In this document: piece after piece, positions 22,724 to 31,235 of the stretch
Numbering within the stretch: the first letter of the stretch is position 1
Layout of the letters: each line of letters begins with the position of its first letter
Origin: Acidobacteriaceae bacterium
GTDB lineage: Bacteria; Acidobacteriota; Terriglobia; Terriglobales; Acidobacteriaceae
Assembly (NCBI GenBank): GCA_003151335.1
Contig: PLXE01000036.1
Span: 110,825-174,824, forward strand
Length of the DNA: 64,000 nt
Direction: 5' to 3'
Made by a program: the position numbers and the translations under genes
The notes under the pieces: model-generated
What the model saw: only the letters and a program-made list of their open reading frames with translations
Told to the model about the DNA's origin: nothing
The model's database searches: none

Positions 22724-22737
22724 GTGACAGAAGTCAT
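22724..22737. promoter_or_regulatory. Crp/Fnr-type operator at the ric promoter
   Basis: GTGAC-N4-GTCAT is a dyad with FNR/FixK geometry (5-4-5). Its centre is 41.5 bases before the start predicted from the -10-like TAGTCT at 22760-22765, the class II activator position. The regulator gene lies immediately upstream. Confidence 0.55.
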
Positions 22738-22820
22738 AGCTGCTGCGCGGGGGGGCTACTAGTCTGCATATGAAGGCGGAAAGGGGCGCGATGCTCCGCT
22801 ACCCGCAGGAGGAAATAGAA

Positions 22821-23543
22821 ATGACACTAACAGCGACTAAAACCGTGGGCGAGATTGCCGCCGAGACGCCCAGTGCAACGCGCGAATTCGAAAAGCTTGG
22901 AATCGACTACTGCTGTGGCGGAAACCGCACCTTGGGCGAGGCATGCGCGGACGCCAAGATCTCGGTTGACGACGCTCTCGCGCGCCTGGAGAAAGGCCTG
23001 GCAACCACCCAGCCCGGCGACAACAAGGACTGGCAGCATCAGTTACTGGCCGATCTGATTGACCATATCAAGACCACCCATCACGTGTTTGTGCGCGATG
23101 AAAGCTCGCGCATCGAAGCGCTCACCGCCAAGGTTGTCGGCGTGCACGGCAAGAACCATCCCGAGCTTCTTCAGGTACAGCAAGTGTTCTCCGCTCTGGC
23201 GGCGGAACTGAGCGTTCACCTGATGAAGGAAGAGCAAGTCCTCTTTCCCTACATGGTGCGCATGGAAGAGAGCGCGCTGGCCGGCGAACCCGTGCCCCCG
23301 GCGATGTTCGGCACGGTAGTAAACCCCGTGCGCATGATGATGCAGGAACACGACGGGGCAGGCGATGCGGCGCGTTCGTTGCGCGCGATCACCAGAGATT
23401 ACAGGGTTCCGGAAGATGCGTGCATCAGCTATCGCACGCTGTATCAGGCGCTGCAGGGCTTTGAGGCCGACCTGCACCAGCACATTCATCTGGAAAACAA
23501 CATCCTCTTCCCGCGCGCCGTCGCCATGGAGGCCAAGCGATAA
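22821..23543 (+). CDS. ric: iron-sulfur cluster repair di-iron protein (RIC/YtfE/ScdA)
   Basis: A 240-residue RIC protein that repairs clusters damaged by nitric oxide or oxidants and has NO-related chemistry. The N-terminal ScdA domain holds the conserved CC pair (IDYCCGGNRTLGEAC). The hemerythrin-like bundle supplies di-iron His/Glu: DHIKTTHHVF, VHGKNHPELLQV, SVHLMKEEQVLFPYM, MMQEHDGAGD, LHQHIHLENNILFPRA. AGGAGGAA before the ATG at 22821 fixes the start; the ORF track starts 51 bases early. It faces the VWA gene with only 17 bases between stops. Regulation by the adjacent Crp/Fnr protein is inferred. Confidence 0.95.
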   Translation: MTLTATKTVGEIAAETPSATREFEKLGIDYCCGGNRTLGEACADAKISVDDALARLEKGLATTQPGDNKDWQHQLLADLIDHIKTTHHVFVRDESSRIEALTAKVVGVHGKNHPELLQVQQVFSALAAELSVHLMKEEQVLFPYMVRMEESALAGEPVPPAMFGTVVNPVRMMMQEHDGAGDAARSLRAITRDYRVPEDACISYRTLYQALQGFEADLHQHIHLENNILFPRAVAMEAKR

Positions 23544-23560
23544 CCAGCGGCCTGAGCCTT

Positions 23561-24946
23561 CTACTGCGGTGGCGTTTGCGGTGGCGGGGCCGTCGTTCCT
23601 GTCTCGCCACCCGGCGGAGGCTGGTCGGGCGTCGGGGGTTGGGCCCCGGCCCTCTGTGGAGGCAATGGGTAATATCCATGCTTGGCGAAAACCTCCAGCC
23701 CGGGTCGCCTCACGCGCACTTCAATCTCGCGGTAGTTGCTGGAGGGTTTTTGCGGGGTGTTATAGCCCAGCGTGTACTGGTTGCGAGCTTCCATGGTGAT
23801 GCGCTGATAGGCGCTTTCGATGGACTCCTTGGAAAACTCGTTCAGCACGTCACCGCCGGTCGCGTTGGTGTATCGCGGAAGGATGTTGCTGTATCCGAAG
23901 CCCGGAATGCGCGCCTTTTCGATCTTGTTGTAGAGCGGCATTGCGGCTGAGTCCACGCCGATCGCATAGACCGCGATCTCATCCGTCAGCAGCACCTTCA
24001 ACACCTGGGCATAGCTAGCACGGCTGCCCAATTCCTGACCGTCGCTGATGACAAAGATGATCTTGCGGTTCTGCCGGGGACGGTGGGCCAGGTTCTGGGC
24101 GGCTGTCAGGATCGCATCGTTCAGCACGTGCGACTCTTTTTCGGGAGTGACCACCAGCTTACCGCCCGGTATGGGCTTGCTATTGGTCACCGGGCCTGCC
24201 CCAAAAGGTCCGCCCACCAGCGGTGCGCTGGGCTCTTGGCCGCGCTCATCCTTGATCCGCTGCAGAGCAATCTCCATGTGCGTCGCGTTGCCGAAATCCG
24301 AACGCTGGTTGACCGTATTGCCATAGGTAAATACCGACACTTCGTCGAAGGGGCCAAACGATCCGCCCAGGGCGGCGAAGGTCTGGTTCACCTTCTTCAG
24401 CGTCAGGTCCGACATGCCCTGGTCAATGATCAGCGCGGCAGAAAGCGGGAACGGATCGCTGGTAAAGAGCTTGACCTGCTGCTTGGCGCCATCTTCGTAG
24501 ATGCTGAAGTCGCTCTGCAGCAGTCCATCCACCAGCTTGCCTTCGCTATCCTTCACCGTGACTGGAACGGTGACGAAACTGACCGTGCGCTGCAGCCGGA
24601 ACAACTCATCGCGGCCGCTCTCCCCGGCATTGGAAGCGCTGCCCGCAGGCACCGTCTTGACTGCCTCCGAGCCCGGAGGCGGAGCCTGCGGGTTAGTCGG
24701 CTCCGGAGGCTGCTGGCCGACGCCGCGAGTATTTGGCGGCGCTTCGGGGTTTCCACTCGAAGACGAACCCTGGTCGTCAGGTGTCGCCTGGGGTGGCAGG
24801 TTGACGCTGGGAGCAGGCGCATTGTTCTGCGGCGTGGGAGCGTCGGGTAATTTTTGCTGTTGCGAGACCGCATAGCTTGCAGCGAAACTCAGGGCCGCCA
24901 CAAGCATGACGGATTGGATCCACGGGCTCAATCGGCGATTAAACAT
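23561..24946 (-). CDS. secreted VWFA-related acidobacterial protein, degenerate MIDAS
   Basis: A 461-residue exported protein of the acidobacterial VWFA-related family (TIGR03436 type). It has a signal peptide (SVMLVAALSFAASYAVSQQ), a Pro/Gln-rich spacer, the domain start RTVSFVTVPVTVKDSEGKLV with LLQSDFSIYEDGAKQ, a VWA core and the family ending NQYTLGYNTPQKPSSNYREIEVRV ... KHGYYP. It ends with a Pro-rich tail. The metal-site D.S.S reads DQGMS, so the MIDAS is altered and metal-dependent adhesion is uncertain. The function of the family is unknown. Its paralogue is transcribed divergently from a shared 133-base region. Confidence 0.9.
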   Translation of the reverse strand: MFNRRLSPWIQSVMLVAALSFAASYAVSQQQKLPDAPTPQNNAPAPSVNLPPQATPDDQGSSSSGNPEAPPNTRGVGQQPPEPTNPQAPPPGSEAVKTVPAGSASNAGESGRDELFRLQRTVSFVTVPVTVKDSEGKLVDGLLQSDFSIYEDGAKQQVKLFTSDPFPLSAALIIDQGMSDLTLKKVNQTFAALGGSFGPFDEVSVFTYGNTVNQRSDFGNATHMEIALQRIKDERGQEPSAPLVGGPFGAGPVTNSKPIPGGKLVVTPEKESHVLNDAILTAAQNLAHRPRQNRKIIFVISDGQELGSRASYAQVLKVLLTDEIAVYAIGVDSAAMPLYNKIEKARIPGFGYSNILPRYTNATGGDVLNEFSKESIESAYQRITMEARNQYTLGYNTPQKPSSNYREIEVRVRRPGLEVFAKHGYYPLPPQRAGAQPPTPDQPPPGGETGTTAPPPQTPPQ

Positions 24947-25079
24947 GTACTGTCTCGTCTCCCAGATTGCCGGAACTGTGGACAAGTATAACCGCACCGG
25001 GACGACTCGGCAGCCCTCATCGCTGCGGAATCGTCTGTTGGTGCACTACAATGGATGCAGTCAACAGGAAAGAGAAGCT

Positions 25080-26159
25080 ATGTTGTTCCACCGATTTCGC
25101 CAGTTCGCCACCTTCCTAGGCCTCATCCTAGTCGCCAGCCTGGGCATCGCGGCCCAGTCGCAGAATCGGCCGTCGTCGCCGCCAGCTGAGCATCAGGAGT
25201 CGTCATCCCAGCCGTCGGCCCAAGATCAGCAGTCCCAGTCCCAAGCCCCGGCCGAGGGCGATAACCTGCAGACGTTCAAGGCGGAGGTGAACGTCGTCAA
25301 CTTGTTCTTCAATGTGAAGGACAAGCATGGCATGCTGATTCCCAACCTCACCAAAACTGACTTCGAGGTACTCGAGGACGGGAAGCCGCAAACCATCAAG
25401 TATTTCTCGGCGGAATCGAACCAGCCCTTGACCTTGGGCATCATGATTGACACCAGCGCCAGTCAGACCCGGGTATTGGACATTGAGCAGACCTCCTGCG
25501 CCGAGTTCTTGCGCAGCGTTTTGCGCCCCAAGGACTTGGCTTTCGTCATCAACTTCGACGTGGATGTGAACCTCGATCAGGATTTCACCAACAATGTGCA
25601 CGATCTGACGCGCGCGCTGAACAAGGTGCAGATCGGCGCCAGCATGGGCGGCGGCCCGCCGGGACTGGGCGGTGGTCCCATCCCAACCACGCCGCGGGGC
25701 ACGCTGCTGTATGACGCCATCTACCTCGGCGCTAACGAGAAGTTGAGGAACGAAGTCGGACGCAAGGCCATGATCGTCTTTACCGACGGCGAAGACCAGG
25801 GGAGCCGCGAGCGCATTCAGGACGCCATCGAAGCCGCGCAGAAGGCCGACACCATCTGCTATGTGATCCTGATTGCCGATCGCGGATTCTACGGCTTCGG
25901 CGGGTACAGCGGCGACTATGACATGAAGAAGCTGGCTGAACAAACCGGCGGCCGGGTCATCGAGGTCGGCAACAAGCAGGAGAAGTTGCGCCAGGCCTTT
26001 GAGCAGATCCAGAACGAATTGCGCAGCCAGTACAACCTTGGCTACACGCCCACCAATAGCAAGCTTGACGGCAGCTATCGCAAGATCCAGCTCCGTGCCA
26101 AGGGCGGAGAGTATAAGGTGCAGGCCCGCCAAGGTTACTACGCCATGGCCAAGGACTGA
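25080..26159 (+). CDS. secreted VWFA-related acidobacterial protein, intact MIDAS
   Basis: A 359-residue exported protein, paralogue of the divergent neighbour. The signal peptide (FATFLGLILVASLGIAAQS) is followed by a Gln/Ser-rich linker, VNVVNLFFNVKDKHGMLIPN with LTKTDFEVLEDGKPQ, a VWA domain with intact D.S.S (IMIDTSASQTR) and FTDGEDQGS, a Gly/Pro-rich loop (MGGGPPGLGGGPIP), and the family ending QYNLGYTPTNSKLDGSYRKI ... QARQGYYAM. The ATG at 25080 follows AGGAAAGAG. The role is unknown; the domain suggests protein binding outside the inner membrane. Confidence 0.92.
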   Translation: MLFHRFRQFATFLGLILVASLGIAAQSQNRPSSPPAEHQESSSQPSAQDQQSQSQAPAEGDNLQTFKAEVNVVNLFFNVKDKHGMLIPNLTKTDFEVLEDGKPQTIKYFSAESNQPLTLGIMIDTSASQTRVLDIEQTSCAEFLRSVLRPKDLAFVINFDVDVNLDQDFTNNVHDLTRALNKVQIGASMGGGPPGLGGGPIPTTPRGTLLYDAIYLGANEKLRNEVGRKAMIVFTDGEDQGSRERIQDAIEAAQKADTICYVILIADRGFYGFGGYSGDYDMKKLAEQTGGRVIEVGNKQEKLRQAFEQIQNELRSQYNLGYTPTNSKLDGSYRKIQLRAKGGEYKVQARQGYYAMAKD

Positions 26160-26164
26160 ACGGC

Positions 26165-26204
26165 AGGGGCTAGGGGCTAGTGATTGGGAGTTAGGGGTTT
26201 AGTG
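26165..26204. repeat. heptamer array before the transposase remnant
   Basis: AGGGGCT, AGGGGCT, AGTGATT, GGGAGTT, AGGGGTT. It directly follows the VWA stop and ends at the ATG of the transposase fragment. Confidence 0.7.
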
Positions 26205-26205
26205 G

Positions 26206-26544
26206 ATGGCTACGGTCAGCGCTGAGGCGCGGCCCCATCAGGCGCTGGGCATGCAGACGCCGAGCTCGTGTTACGTGACTTCGCCGCGGCCCTATCCGGC
26301 GCGGGTGCCGGAGCCGGAATACGGCAGCGCACTGGCGGTGCGCAAAGTGCGCCAACGCGGAGTTTTCACCTGGCAACACGAGAACGTGTTTCTCAGCGAA
26401 GTTCTGGAAGGCGAACGCGTAGGCCTGCTGCCGATCGACGAGCGCTATTACCGGGTGTACTTCGCGGCCTTTCCGCTGGCGCGTTTTGATAGCTATCGTC
26501 TACGCATCGAGCGCTTGCCCAAAGACGAGCCGGCTGCCGACTAG
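26206..26544 (+). pseudogene. IS481-type transposase C-terminal fragment
   Basis: 112 residues match only the tail of an IS481/IS3-group DDE transposase: RPHQALGMQTPSSCYVTSPR (the end of the integrase core) then the small C-terminal domain YGSALAVRKVRQRGVFTWQ ... GERVGLLPIDERYYRVYF. The catalytic DDE region and the N-terminal helix-turn-helix are missing, so it is a dead remnant. It begins right at a heptamer array. The first ATG codon may be fortuitous. Confidence 0.75.
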
Positions 26545-26559
26545 GGAAGCTTAAAGCGG

Positions 26560-26600
26560 AGGGAATGTGGAAATCTCAAAGGCGGAGATTCCCACATTCC
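26560..26600. terminator. strong hairpin after the transposase remnant
   Basis: GGGAATGTGGAAATCTC pairs with GAGATTCCCACATTCCC across the 7-base loop AAAGGCG: a 16-17 bp stem with one mismatch. There is no T-run, so it may be an element end or a Rho-independent-like stabiliser. The following 245 bases to the next promoter hold nothing recognisable. Confidence 0.5.
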
Positions 26601-26846
26601 CCCCGCCCGACGACGACTAAGAATGCTTATAAACCCAAAACACGGACCCAATAGTGTAAAGCATGTGCCCGGCTGGACACTCTTTCGCGCCATTCGGGGC
26701 TGCCTCGGTGTACTTGCTTTACACGGTGGCAAACTGATGCGAGGCCGCGAATACAGTCTCTGAAGGCCGCACTGCCCATGCAAGCGGATACTAGGCTGAG
26801 CGGCGAAGGCATGTACCAGATTTAACATTTCGTCTGCTGGAAAAGC

Positions 26847-26874
26847 TTGACAACTATTGGTTCCGGTCTAAAAT
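26847..26874 (+). promoter_or_regulatory. strong sigma70-type promoter
   Basis: TTGACA (26847-26852), 16 bases, TAAAAT (26869-26874). It lies 44 bases before the first ATG of the small zinc-ribbon gene and supports that gene being real. Confidence 0.7.
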
Positions 26875-26917
26875 ACCGGGAAACTGAGCCGCTGCCCTCT
26901 TAGTCAGGGCGCACGTT

Positions 26918-27124
26918 ATGAACGTTAGCCAGCCGGTCAACAGAACTCCAAACTTCCCGCAGAGTAAATCCATGGACCAGCCGTGTCGGCATCCCCGTGT
27001 CCAGATTGTCTCTCGAGATGAAGACGCGGAATACGTCGAGTGCATGGAGTGCCGCGAGGTCTTCGAATCGAGTGAACTCCGCGACATGGATATCGAGTCG
27101 AAAATCCCTCCCCAAAACGAATAG
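26918..27124 (+). CDS. small zinc-ribbon-like protein
   Basis: A 68-residue protein with one Cys/His set: CRHPRVQIVSRDEDAEYVEC followed by MECREVFESSEL, i.e. C.H ... C..C, a probable single zinc site with a short beta hairpin. A second possible start is the ATG at 26972 (MDQPCRHP), which lies close to the motif. A very good promoter precedes it. Two minus-strand ORFs cover the same DNA without a recognisable family. Function unknown; the pattern resembles small Zn-binding proteins seen in Acidobacteriota. Confidence 0.6.
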   Translation: MNVSQPVNRTPNFPQSKSMDQPCRHPRVQIVSRDEDAEYVECMECREVFESSELRDMDIESKIPPQNE

Positions 27125-27190
27125 GTTAGAGCTCGAACGACGTTGCATGTGTGCGAGAGGGCAGAGGTGCGCCCAAAGCGGAGTGGCTTT

Positions 27191-27380
27191 CTAGGTGGGA
27201 GCCCCGCATTTATGCGGGGGAAGGAGCGCTTCAGCGCTCCGCAAAGAAGTTTCAACTTACAGCACGCGCTTTAGCGCTGGCTGGATGAAATCCCGCGGCT
27301 AAAGCCTATTTTGAGAGCGCCCGCTTTTCCGCTGGACTGAAGTCCGCCTCCCCCTGCTGAAAGCAGGGGGCTCCCACTAG
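27191..27380. repeat. composite hairpin element with terminal inverted repeats
   Basis: The element is bounded by CTAGGTGGGAGCCCC and GGGGGCTCCCACTAG. Inside are successive palindromes: CCCCGCATTTATGCGGGG, GGAGCGCTTCAGCGCTCC, GCGCTTTAGCGC, CCGCGGCTAAAGCC and CCCTGCTGAAAGCAGGG. No ORF is credible. It looks like a cluster of REP-like units or a non-autonomous element. Confidence 0.75.
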
Positions 27381-27451
27381 AAACTTTGATAAAGTTTTTC
27401 CGAAGCCCGTGAAGGCTCCTTCCTTTCCAATGCATGAAGGCTGAAAACGCG

Positions 27452-28597
27452 CTACCGCAGCCGCAGCGCCGCGTCGGCGGACAATTCTGGGGCGGCGAAC
27501 TCACCCGCTAGAAATCGTGGATAGGCAGCGGCTGCAATCATGGCCGCGTTGTCTGTGGAAAGCTTTCGCGACGGGAAATACACCGCCAAACCTTCTTCCG
27601 AGGCGCGCTGTTCGAACGACGCACGCAGCTCGCTGTTGGCGGCGACGCCACCCGTCACCAGCAACGTGGCGGCATCGTGTTCGCGCGCAGCCAGCAGCGT
27701 CTTACTGACCAGGTCATTCACCATCGCGTGCTGGAACGACGCGACCAGGTCCAGCGTGGACTGGTCGCAGGCGGCGAGGTAATCTTCGCGTGACGGACTT
27801 GCCAGCGCCGCCAGCGCCTGGCGACGCTGGTTGATGTCCTCGCGCATGTCGTGGGTCTCCACGTAGCGCAGAACCGCGGTCTTGATTCCACTGTAGGAAA
27901 AGTCCACACGCAACTCGTTGTCGGCGTGCCGATTCTGCGGGTTGCGGTCGTGGTGCTTGATCTGAGCAAAGGGAAACTTTATCGCCTGGGGGTTACCATG
28001 CTTGGCCAGGGAATCGATGGCCGGGCCTCCCGGATATCCCAGTTCGAGCAGTTTGGCGACTTTGTCGAAGGCCTCACCGGCAGCGTCATCGCGGGTGTGA
28101 CCCACATCGCGGTAACGCCATGCGCCCGATTTTCCTTCGACCAGAAAAAGGTGAGTGTGACCGCCGCTTACCACCAGAGCGAGCACAGGAAATTCCAGCT
28201 CACGGTTGCCCTTCTGGCGCTCTTCCAACAAAACGGCGTGGATGTGCCCCTCGAGATGATTGACTGCAATCAGCGGTTTCTCAGCGGCGTAGGCAAGTGC
28301 CTTAGCGTAACTCAGACCAACCAGCAGCGATCCGGCAAGCCCGGGGCCCTTCGTGACGGCGAGCGCATCGATCGTCTGATAAGACCGGCCGGCATCGTCG
28401 AGCGCTTGGCGCACGACGGGAACGATGGCGCGCAGGTGCTCGCGAGAGGCCAGTTCGGGTACCACTCCGCCGTAGGGCCGGTGGGTGACGAACTGGGAAT
28501 AGACGACATTGGAGACCAGTTCCTCCCCCGAGCGGACCACCGCAGCGGCGGTTTCGTCGCAGGAGCTCTCGATGCCGAGAATGTAAGCGTCGGGCAC
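27452..28597 (-). CDS. tsaD: tRNA N6-adenosine threonylcarbamoyltransferase TsaD
   Basis: A 381-residue ASKHA-fold protein that makes t6A37 in ANN-decoding tRNAs with TsaB/TsaE/TsaC. Visible are YILGIESSCDETAAAVV at the N-terminus, the metal-binding HLEGHIHA, VSGGHTHLFLVEG, and VTGGVAANSELRASF. Between FPFAQIKHHDRN and LRVDFSYSGIKTAVLRY there is a small insertion. The start is the GTG at 28597 (VPDAYILGIE); the ORF-track extension upstream has no family match. No clear ribosome binding site precedes the GTG. Confidence 0.96.
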   Translation of the reverse strand: MPDAYILGIESSCDETAAAVVRSGEELVSNVVYSQFVTHRPYGGVVPELASREHLRAIVPVVRQALDDAGRSYQTIDALAVTKGPGLAGSLLVGLSYAKALAYAAEKPLIAVNHLEGHIHAVLLEERQKGNRELEFPVLALVVSGGHTHLFLVEGKSGAWRYRDVGHTRDDAAGEAFDKVAKLLELGYPGGPAIDSLAKHGNPQAIKFPFAQIKHHDRNPQNRHADNELRVDFSYSGIKTAVLRYVETHDMREDINQRRQALAALASPSREDYLAACDQSTLDLVASFQHAMVNDLVSKTLLAAREHDAATLLVTGGVAANSELRASFEQRASEEGLAVYFPSRKLSTDNAAMIAAAAYPRFLAGEFAAPELSADAALRLR

Positions 28598-29296
28598 CAG
28601 ACCATTGTAAAGCGTGGACGGGGCCCACGGCCAGCTCCTCCCGGCCCCCTCAAAGCCAGAGAGGACACCGACAAGTAGAGACTGGACCGACGTATGGCGA
28701 ATTTGAGGTAAGCCATTCAGATTGTTGGTGTTACGATGTAGCGCGTGATGTATTTGGACGTCAACCCACGGGTTTCGGACAACCAACAACTTATTGGCCT
28801 CCAGCGGGTTAGGAAAATATTGCGAACCTTTGCGGCGGCCTCACGTCTAAGCGGCAGGCTGCCGAAGGTTCTCAAGTCGGCAATCGCGGGCAAAGATTTT
28901 GCTTGACGGAAGTGGCTCGGGGGACTACCTTACTGTTTTTACGTAAGCGTCATCTCGAGACAACCAGTCCAAGGCGTCCTGCCCCGAAAACGGCCACATT
29001 GGAACGCATTACCAGGCAATCAGGAATTCACATCCCGGCAAAAGCATTGTGCTGAGCTATGAGACAGGTCAGGTAAGTAGTTGGTCAACAAGGCTTTGCA
29101 GTTTGGTTTTGGGCCGGACGGAAAAGGCAAGAAATTGAGTAACCGAAGCGGCGACCGTGGCATCAAAGGTTTAGCTCCTGTCACGGGCTGTCCCAGGCAA
29201 AGGCTCTTGGCGCCCATTTTTTCATAGCCAGGGGCGGTGCTTCCATTCTGGCCGGGCTCCGGAACATTCATTCATAGAAACGAGGAGAACAAATTG
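28598..29296. other. long gene-free interval between tsaD and rpoZ
   Basis: No credible ORF is present. It contains the rpoZ promoter (28903) and then a leader of about 360 bases. Near the end of the leader CCGTG/CACGG and GGGC/GCCC can pair, and GGCGCCC is followed by ATTTTTTC (about 29208-29222), which could act as an attenuator. No known riboswitch consensus was recognised by eye. Confidence 0.5.
28903..28931 (+). promoter_or_regulatory. sigma70-type promoter upstream of rpoZ-rho
   Basis: TTGACG, a 17-base spacer, TACCTT. The predicted start near 28938 leaves a leader of about 360 bases before rpoZ. Confidence 0.55.
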
Positions 29297-29512
29297 ATGC
29301 GGTCTGAACTAGTATTTGAGGCTGTCCACACACTGCGCAACCGCTACACGCTGTGTCAGCTTGCTTCCAAAGCAACGCGCAAGTTCCACAAACCCAACAC
29401 GCGGATTCAGGACACCACGAACGACGTGTTAAACCTTATTGCCGATTCCGAACGGCAGGACGTAATTCTCGAACCGGAGACGGCTTCCGAAGCGCAGCGG
29501 CGCGCAGCATAA
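29297..29512 (+). CDS. rpoZ: RNA polymerase omega subunit
   Basis: A 71-residue protein, MRSELVFEAVHTLRNRYTLC then QLASKATRKFHKPNTRIQD and TTNDVLNLIADSE. The 'NR..L..LASKATRK' segment is the omega signature that contacts beta-prime; the form with HKPNTRIQDTTN is the one I associate with Acidobacteriota. GAGGAG precedes the ATG at 29297; the ORF track starts 60 bases early. rho follows 72 bases downstream on the same strand. Confidence 0.85.
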   Translation: MRSELVFEAVHTLRNRYTLCQLASKATRKFHKPNTRIQDTTNDVLNLIADSERQDVILEPETASEAQRRAA

Positions 29513-29584
29513 CGCGCCGCGCCCTTCGGCGCATTCCCGCAGTTCCTCCGAGCCCGCCTTTCTGCACATTCCCCGTAGGTGAAC

Positions 29585-30835
29585 ATGACAATCTCAGAGT
29601 TAAAAGAAAAAAACATCACCGAGCTGACCAAAATTGCTCGGACCCTCGAGCTGCCCGGCGCCAGTGGCCTGCGCAAGCAGGACCTTATCTTCAAGATCCT
29701 CCAGGCGCAAAGCGAAAAGGAAGGCCATATTTTTGCCGAGGGCGTTTTGGAAATCCTGCCCGATGGCTACGGTTTTCTCCGCTCCCCCGACTACAACTAC
29801 CTGCCTGGGCCGGATGACATTTACGTTTCTCCTTCGCAAATCCGTAAGTTCGACCTGAAAACCGGCGACACCATCAGCGGCCAGGTGCGGCCTCCGCATG
29901 AGGGCGAGAAATATTTCGCGCTGGTGAAGATTGAGGCCGTCAACTTCGAGTCACCCGAAGAAGCGCGCAACAAAATCCTGTTCGACAACCTCACGCCTTT
30001 GTATCCGCAGGAGCGGATCAAGCTGGAGACGGTGCGCGAAAATATCAGCGCCCGCGTCATGGACCTGCTGACGCCGGTGGGCAAAGGGCAGCGCGGCTTG
30101 ATCGTGGCGCCTCCGCGCACCGGCAAGACCATGCTGTTGCAGAACCTGGCGAACTCTGTCACCACCAATCATCCGGAAATTGTGCTGATTGTGCTGTTGA
30201 TCGACGAGCGCCCGGAAGAAGTGACGGACATGCAGCGCTCGGTCAAGGGCGAGGTCATCTCTTCGACCTTTGACGAGCCGGCCGCACGCCACGTTCAGGT
30301 GGCCGAGATGGTCATCGAGAAGGCCAAGCGCCTGGTCGAGCACAAACGCGATGTGGTCATCCTGCTCGATTCCATTACCCGTTTGGCGCGAGCCTACAAC
30401 ACGATTGTGCCGCCCTCCGGCAAAGTACTTTCCGGCGGCGTTGATTCTAACGCGTTGCAGCGTCCCAAGCGGTTCTTCGGGGCTGCCCGCAACATCGAAG
30501 AAGGCGGCTCGCTCACCATCATCGCCACCGCTCTCATCGAAACCGGTTCGCGCATGGACGACGTTATCTTCGAAGAGTTCAAGGGTACCGGCAACATGGA
30601 AATCATTCTCGACCGCAAGCTGGTCGATAAGCGCACCTTCCCGGCCATTGACATTCAGCGCTCCGGTACACGTAAGGAAGAGTTGCTGATTCCCAAGGAA
30701 GATCTGGCGCGCGTGTGGGTGCTGCGCAAGGTATTGAACCCGCTGTCGCCGGTGGAAGCCATGGAGCTGCTGATCGACAAGTTGGGCAAGACGCGCTCCA
30801 ATAGTGAGTTCCTGTCCAACATGAGTGCGCTGTAG
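29585..30835 (+). CDS. rho: transcription termination factor Rho
   Basis: A 416-residue hexameric RNA helicase. In order: N-terminal helical Rho_N ([21 protein letters not shown]), RNA-binding cold-shock fold ([21 protein letters not shown]), Walker A ([13 protein letters not shown]), Walker B ([16 protein letters not shown]), the Q/R loops ([20 protein letters not shown]) and the end [11 protein letters not shown]. No large insertion is present. The ATG at 29585 gives [10 protein letters not shown]; the ORF track begins at a GTG two codons earlier. Confidence 0.97.
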   Translation: MTISELKEKNITELTKIARTLELPGASGLRKQDLIFKILQAQSEKEGHIFAEGVLEILPDGYGFLRSPDYNYLPGPDDIYVSPSQIRKFDLKTGDTISGQVRPPHEGEKYFALVKIEAVNFESPEEARNKILFDNLTPLYPQERIKLETVRENISARVMDLLTPVGKGQRGLIVAPPRTGKTMLLQNLANSVTTNHPEIVLIVLLIDERPEEVTDMQRSVKGEVISSTFDEPAARHVQVAEMVIEKAKRLVEHKRDVVILLDSITRLARAYNTIVPPSGKVLSGGVDSNALQRPKRFFGAARNIEEGGSLTIIATALIETGSRMDDVIFEEFKGTGNMEIILDRKLVDKRTFPAIDIQRSGTRKEELLIPKEDLARVWVLRKVLNPLSPVEAMELLIDKLGKTRSNSEFLSNMSAL

Positions 30836-30840
30836 GGAAC

Positions 30841-30878
30841 CGTCAGCTTTCAGCCGTCAGCTATCAGCTTTCAATCTT
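30841..30878. repeat. heptamer array after rho
   Basis: CAGCTTT, CAGCCGT, CAGCTAT, CAGCTTT, CAATCTT in register, just past the rho stop. It is followed at 30880 by a fragment (GGCCGACAG.GGCTG) of the module repeated at 31075 and 32588. Confidence 0.75.
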
Positions 30879-30934
30879 GGGCCGACAGTGGCTGAGCCGC
30901 GACCTCGTATCGACTTGCCACGGTGGAAGGTAGC

Positions 30935-31040
30935 ACTCAAAAACCAGCCCCGAATGGGGCGAAAGAGCTTAGCCCAGCACGCAGCCGCAGGCGGAGTAGC
31001 TGGGTAAAGTGGAAAATGGATCCGAGTCCCGTAGGGACGA
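30935..31040. repeat. R3 dispersed repeat, copy b
   Basis: CAGCCCCGAATGGGGCG, then AGCTTAGCCCAGC ... GTAGCTGGGTAAAGTGG and CCGAGTCCCGTAGGGACG. The second half matches the arm of the palindrome at 15125-15231. The gap between rho and the methyltransferase gene (30836-31235) is made of this and neighbouring repeats; no gene is seen. Confidence 0.75.
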
Positions 31041-31074
31041 CACGGTTCTCACACGCATTCGCCCTTAGTCATTA

Positions 31075-31160
31075 GGCCGACAGGCGGCTGGGCCGCTCAA
31101 CAATAATTTCGATCAAGGTGACACGCGTGGAGGCCCAACGGTTTCCGCGCTTTTGTTTTA
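31075..31160 (+). ncRNA. candidate small RNA/terminator module, copy 1
   Basis: GGCCGACAG-hairpin-CTCAACAATAATTT-linker, then an 11-bp hairpin (GCGTGGAGGCC / GGTTTCCGCGC, loop CAAC) and TTTTGTTTTA. A second copy lies at 32588-32672 with an identical 14-base linker core. Substitutions in the terminator stem keep pairing (C to T opposite G, A to G opposite T). No promoter is obvious. It may be a small RNA gene or only a conserved terminator repeat. Confidence 0.4.
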
Positions 31161-31235
31161 GGATGAACGCCGCGGCGACCGGAATTTCATTTCAATCTTT
31201 GTCCATCAGACGATACATGCCGATTTGGAGACGCG

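Noticed and set aside
26854-27255. 133-residue minus-strand ORF over the small zinc-ribbon gene
   Set aside because: No promoter or ribosome site on that strand; the + strand has a near-consensus promoter and a zinc-site pattern.
28930-29296. known riboswitch, 6S RNA or SRP RNA in the rpoZ leader
   Set aside because: GGTCAGGT and CGAAGCGGCG segments recall such RNAs but the conserved cores (for example GGTCAGGTCCGGAAGG of SRP RNA) are absent.
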